Origin: Anastrepha obliqua
Lineage: Eukaryota; Arthropoda; Insecta; Diptera; Tephritidae
Direction: 5' to 3'
DNA: 64,000 bases
Assembly (NCBI RefSeq): GCF_027943255.1
Contig: NC_072893.1
Location: 131,873,784-131,937,783 of the forward strand
Part shown: positions 59,755 through 64,000 of the stretch, piece by piece
Layout of the letters: every line of letters starts with the position of its first letter
Numbering within the stretch: the first letter of the stretch is position 1
Made by a program: the position numbers and the translations under genes
Notes under the pieces: generated by a model
Database searches by the model: none
Seen by the model: the letters and a program-made list of their open reading frames with translations, nothing else
What the model was told of the DNA's origin: nothing

Positions 59755-60644
59755 GTAAGTGTCGGCGTTTGCAAATGAATAGCAAATAAAGGCATAAATA
59801 TAAAATCGAACTGATACTGATACTTACATATAAGTATATTAAGCTATAAATACATGCACAAACGACTCATGTTGACTTTTCCATACTTTGTCGCACGCAC
59901 ATACACACATACATACATATGTATTCATTGACGATATCCATTTCGATGTGCGAATGCCCGAAACGTGGCCATTGTTCGCTGACTTCATTTGTGCGAGTGT
60001 CCAGCTGCCAAAAAATTGTCACACAGAGCCACACACACATAGAACTTATGGACTGTTACATGCCAGCCATGACTTGCTTGTTTCACTTTGTAATTTATTT
60101 AATGGTTGCACAAACATTTTTTTTGTGTACTTTGTATGTACTCGCACGCATACACATGCACGTATTTACATATTAAACATAGCCTCGTACGTATGCAAGT
60201 ATGCGCTCACATAATTTGTTGGCTCTCGACTTCATTATTTCAGCTTGACTGGTTTTTGCTATTCATATACTCATCAATTGTTTTTGCTTTGTGGTTGTTA
60301 TCACACGTGTCCACTGACATTTGGTAGTGCCAAGGCGCTTTATTGCGTGTGTATGTTAACATGCAAAGCACATTTCAGCATTTTCAGTGGTGCTAAGTAT
60401 TTGTACGAATGTGCTGGCAATCATATATACTTAACAAGTTCCACTTCCCTTTTCGTTCTCAATTTCATTTCCATTTTCCCTTTCATTAAAAAAAATTCAG
60501 CACTCATTGTTGCTGCATTAAATTATTCATACGTACATATGTGCATATGCACAGTTACATGAATATTTGGACTCGCACTCATTCTTCTGGCATTTTTATT
60601 TCTTATCTGCTTCTTCACATGTTTCTGTCTCTTCTCTTCCGCAG

Positions 60645-60771
60645 GAGACCTTGCTGCGCGCCGTACGCCAATCGAAACTCTATCAACCTGGCGAACCAAT
60701 GAATCCACCCACACACAAGTGGACTTATGCATCGGCGTTTCTTTATTCATTAACTTTAATTACAACAATAG
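60645..60771 (+). CDS. K2P potassium channel, coding exon 4 (first pore helix and filter)
   Basis: The acceptor (CTTCTCTTCCGCAG) and donor (ATAG, then GTGAGT, phase 1) enclose residues 177-218 and the first base of Gly219. After the second half of the cap (ETLLRAVRQSKLYQPGEP) comes the pore helix WTYASAFLYSLTLITTIG, at 202-219. This is the classic K2P pore-1 pattern with the T-I-G start of the potassium filter; the next exon should supply the following aromatic-Gly. Splitting the filter Gly between exons is common in K2P genes. I searched 60772-64000 and found no exon carrying that sequence, so the gene continues beyond the window. The particular K2P paralogue cannot be named from this part alone. 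Confidence 0.88.
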
Positions 60772-63700
60772 GTGAGTGCACATATACAGATATAAATACG
60801 TCTACATCAATTTATATATTCATACGAAAGTGTAGAACTGTGATAAATAATGGGCCTGTCTCTTTGAACACGATTTGTTCTTTGATTGGAATTGCAATCT
60901 TTTGCGTAGCAAGTAGTTTTCCACTGCCGTAGGACGTGACGCGAGCTTATCTATTAATTTCTTACTCATTCGTCAGGGTCAACGCTAAACGACCTTTCAA
61001 GTGCTTAATTTGTTGTAAGTGTGGGAGTGAGATTGAGTGGTCGTTGGCGTGGTTTAATTATGTGGGAAGGAGTACAGCAGGAAGGACGATTGTAGATAGA
61101 ATGAGTTAATGATGTTGTGAAGAACATTATAGATAATGAAAAAATAAGATAGATGGTATGGCCAAGTGGCAAATTTTGGTAGATAAGCAGCGTTGCCAGG
61201 TAGGTAGGTAGGTTGGGTGGTTGTCATAGCGACACACTTACACCTTTCACAGGCCCATTATTATACCACTGGAGCTTATCCTTACCCTACGTGTTCCTCT
61301 TCAAATCATCCGGTAACTTTAATAAACGAGCAGAGCTTCGCAGGTAAACAGCAGTTTTCTTTAATAAAAAGTTTCTATTATGTGGCAAATTTATTTTTTG
61401 TTTAAATCAGATAGCATGCGAACAAAAGTTTGAGATCATCAGCCAAAATTTCCTTCAAGCACTTCGTGCAAGCCTTTTGGGTATCCTCCATGCTTCAATT
61501 CGAAGAGATCTTTGGAAAGGCACAGCACAAATTGTTGGCGATCGCTGTTTCACAGGGCGTATGAGTGACTATTTATCAATTTTATGCGTATACTAATAAA
61601 TGAGAAAAATTTTGAAAGATAAACTTTTAGTCAAATTTTCGTTTTCAGAGCTCTATTAAGCATATCAGCTACTCCAGAGAAGAGCCATAAATTGCAATAA
61701 TTGTTTTCGCGTTTTAAACAGCTTATCAATATTAGAGTTGCCATACAATTTGCGACATTTTATGTAGCTTAGCAAAACACCAGTATAGTTTTGTATACGC
61801 ACGCTTCAGTTCCATTTAAATGAATGAATATTGTGCCAATTAGCATTTTCGTGGAACTTATGTGCATATAGAATCGCTAACTATGTAAATATGTACATAT
61901 GAAATGAAGTTGAAATTCGCTACAAAAAACTGGTGGGAATTATGATTTTCGTAGGATTTGCATTTGAAAGTATATACTTTGAAATGGTAGAAGCGGTCGT
62001 TTACTACATCGCGCCATGGCGTATGATGAGCGGTTGTTTGATTAGCCATACAATTAGTTGCAATGGTTTCATAAACAGAATACAGAGGAAGCAGCTTTAA
62101 CATATATGTAAGTATTGATATTTTATTAATTAGTTTCCATTGTATTTTATTGAGCCAGTAATCATGAAGGGATCTTGGTTTTTTAACAAATATTTTTTAC
62201 ACAAATTTTTATCATTAGAAAATGTGTAAAAACTCCGACATGGCATGACCTCGCCTGGCAATGTTTCGGAGTGTTTTGAATCCCTTTGATGATATATTTT
62301 CGATTGAAATTTCTGGGCTGTATCTTTTCCGAGAAATATATCAAATAGCAAATAGAAAATATCAACTATGGAGTAAATTTAGTCTAGCAATGCTCTACTA
62401 AGCAGAGAAAAATAGCACAGATCATTTTGAAAGAAATATAATCTCTTTATATGAGTCATCGACCAGAGAAAGTAATGATTGGTAAGTTGTTTGGTTCATT
62501 GAGGCAATATAAGCAGTGCGCTGATCTGCGAAGGTAGGCACTTAAACGTGAATTGGTGTGTTAGTGGATACCATATTTAACTTCAAGACTATGAACATGG
62601 GTTGAAGCAGTCGTCGTTGCAACGGCTCAAAAAAGTTGCAGTAGCGCTAAATTAATAAAGGGTTTTTCAATAAGGGTGGGTAGATGTTGGAATAAAAGGC
62701 GTTTGCTGTGTGGAACGTAGCGCCGTCCTGCTGGAACCACATGTCGTCTAGGTCCATATGGTTCAATATGGGCCATAAGAAATTGGAAGGGCCCCCACAT
62801 CTACCGAAAAATGGGCGCAATGCGCGCAACATTTGCGTTAATGAACACTCATTTGGTTAATAAAGTTTTATCATTTGAACGTGCTATTCAATCGTGTAAC
62901 TTGCCCTGATGATTTGGCATAAACAACTGAATAATAAACAAAAGATTTGACAGATGTCACCAAAACAAAATGGCTGCCACAGGGCGCCAAAATCGAACCA
63001 CGCCAATTAAAAAACCTTTTAGAAGCTCTCAGAATAAGTTGCGAAGATGATGTCAACTGTTTTATTGGAATTCAAAAACTACCGCATTGGTTACCACTAA
63101 GAACGAAAAATAATTTCATTTTGCGAACTTTTTGACCTACCCTCGTATGCATAAAATATTATCTCTAATATTGCGTTTAATTGCTCGCCAATCGATGACA
63201 TCTTTTTCTACACTATTTCTTTGCACTTAGCAACTTTGTACCACCACACTGGCTAACCTCTTAAACTGCTGCGTAACGCTAATACTCCGATTACTTATTT
63301 ATGCTTATAAGGCTCACAAGATTACCAACCATGTGGCTTGATGTGGCTTTAATAGAAAATTATCCTTGCCATACATTTTGTGCTGCCGCAGCAACATCGC
63401 TAGCTGCTTAATAATAAAATAATCAGCAAAATAATACAAAGTTTGAGAGGAAGGGGTCAAAAAAAAAAAGAAGACAATAAAAGAAAAACAGGAAAGAAAC
63501 AAAGAAAACGAAATCACCTTCACATACGAGGGTGTATCAAGGCAAAGTGGTTGGTTGCTGGTTATTTAGTTAATGGTGATGCTGCCGACGGTAACAAAGC
63601 CAGACGTGCCTGAGTAGCGGCGCGTAGACAAAGGCGACCCGAATTTGCTGATATTGCATGTTTGGGCTAATTGAAATGAATTTGTGCTTCATATCGGCTA

Positions 63701-64000
63701 AGCTGAGCAGTTTATGTTAATATACTTTTTTTCTTGGCTATTTGTTTTAATATTAAAATTGTTTTATTGTTCGAATAGGCAATACTTTTCCAAGTGGCGG
63801 GGATTCATAAGTATTAGTGCAGTGTGTGCAAATGCACTTTTGCATTTTTTTGTTTGTTAAATAATTTCTATAGTTGTTTAAGTAAATGTACTGAAAACCC
63901 TTGAAAATTGTGTTTTCATATTGAAAACATAGTTAGGGAGTGAGTCTCTCAAGTGGTTATATTCTCACAAAAGTTTGTGTTCATTAATTTGTATTTAGTG
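60772..64000. other. Next K2P intron (open-ended)
   Basis: No TM2 or second pore exon is visible. Apart from the Tc1/mariner relic at 62656-62870, the interval is AT-rich and non-coding, with TAGG repeats near 61196-61212 and a purine-rich patch near 63450-63500. Confidence 0.5.
62656..62870 (-). mobile_element. Tc1/mariner transposase relic
   Basis: On the minus strand a short frame (62647-62832) carries LWPILNHMDLDDMWFQQDGAT followed by FHTAN, the second catalytic Asp region of Tc1/mariner-type transposases (the FQQDGA motif). The frame then falls into sequence resembling the element's end (GGGTTTTTCAATAAGGGTGG on the + strand at about 62658). No matching inverted end was found on the far side, though sequence to about 63140 may belong to the same relic. 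It is internally deleted and non-functional. Confidence 0.55.

Noticed and set aside
62871..63140. Far end of the Tc1/mariner relic
   Set aside because: The sequence looks repeat-like, but I could not match its end (near CCTACCCTCG) convincingly to the inverted left end, so the boundary is left at about 62870.

Overview
This is animal nuclear DNA, almost certainly from a higher dipteran and probably a tephritid fruit fly (inference). It is AT-rich, with large introns, GT-AG splice sites, CAA/TTG trinucleotide runs, insect-type BEL/Pao, mariner, MULE and non-LTR retroelements, and a tRNA-like SINE of a kind I recall from tephritids. There is no bacterial gene organisation, no rRNA or tRNA gene and no CRISPR array.

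The one host gene I can follow lies on the + strand. It is a two-pore-domain (K2P) potassium channel, seen as four coding exons whose splice phases fit: 31195-31468 (Gly-rich N-terminus), 32543-32699 (first membrane segment), 59658-59754 (extracellular cap with an N-glycosylation sequon) and 60645-60771 (rest of the cap and first pore helix, ending in the filter start TTIG). The second half of the channel is beyond the window. A probable 5' leader with five short upstream ORFs begins at a splice acceptor at 30657. The intron after exon 1 opens with about 800 bp of almost pure purine strand. The next intron is about 27 kb and is packed with transposons.

Region by region: 1-30.6 kb is mostly non-coding, with decayed LINE ends (4447-5075; 28490-28690 minus; 29890-30090), a degenerate tandem array with a unit of about 130 bp (18214-18860), a SINE with a 14-bp target-site duplication (20951-21264), an ATTCAT hexamer array (25570-26065), a 28-base G run (2289-2316) and one weak minus-strand exon candidate (19879-20080). 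From 30.6 to 32.7 kb are the first K2P exons. From 32.7 to 59.6 kb, inside the intron, lie a complete MULE DNA transposon with an apparently intact two-exon FLYWCH/DDE transposase and striking 16-bp-periodic termini (34661-36920); a LINE remnant (41060-41545); a BEL/Pao retrotransposon with near-identical LTRs but broken coding regions and a nested Tc1/mariner relic (43118-49401); an inverted LINE piece (52283-52560); a mariner with perfect inverted repeats and a long DD34D ORF (55864-57132); and another LINE 3' end (58050-58737). From 59.6 kb to the end are two more K2P exons and another Tc1/mariner relic.

The most interesting object is the MULE: its ends are built from about eleven and nine copies of a TTTTCCCAAA-type motif spaced close to 16 bp apart. 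They flank a gene with a 66-bp intron and all expected catalytic residues.
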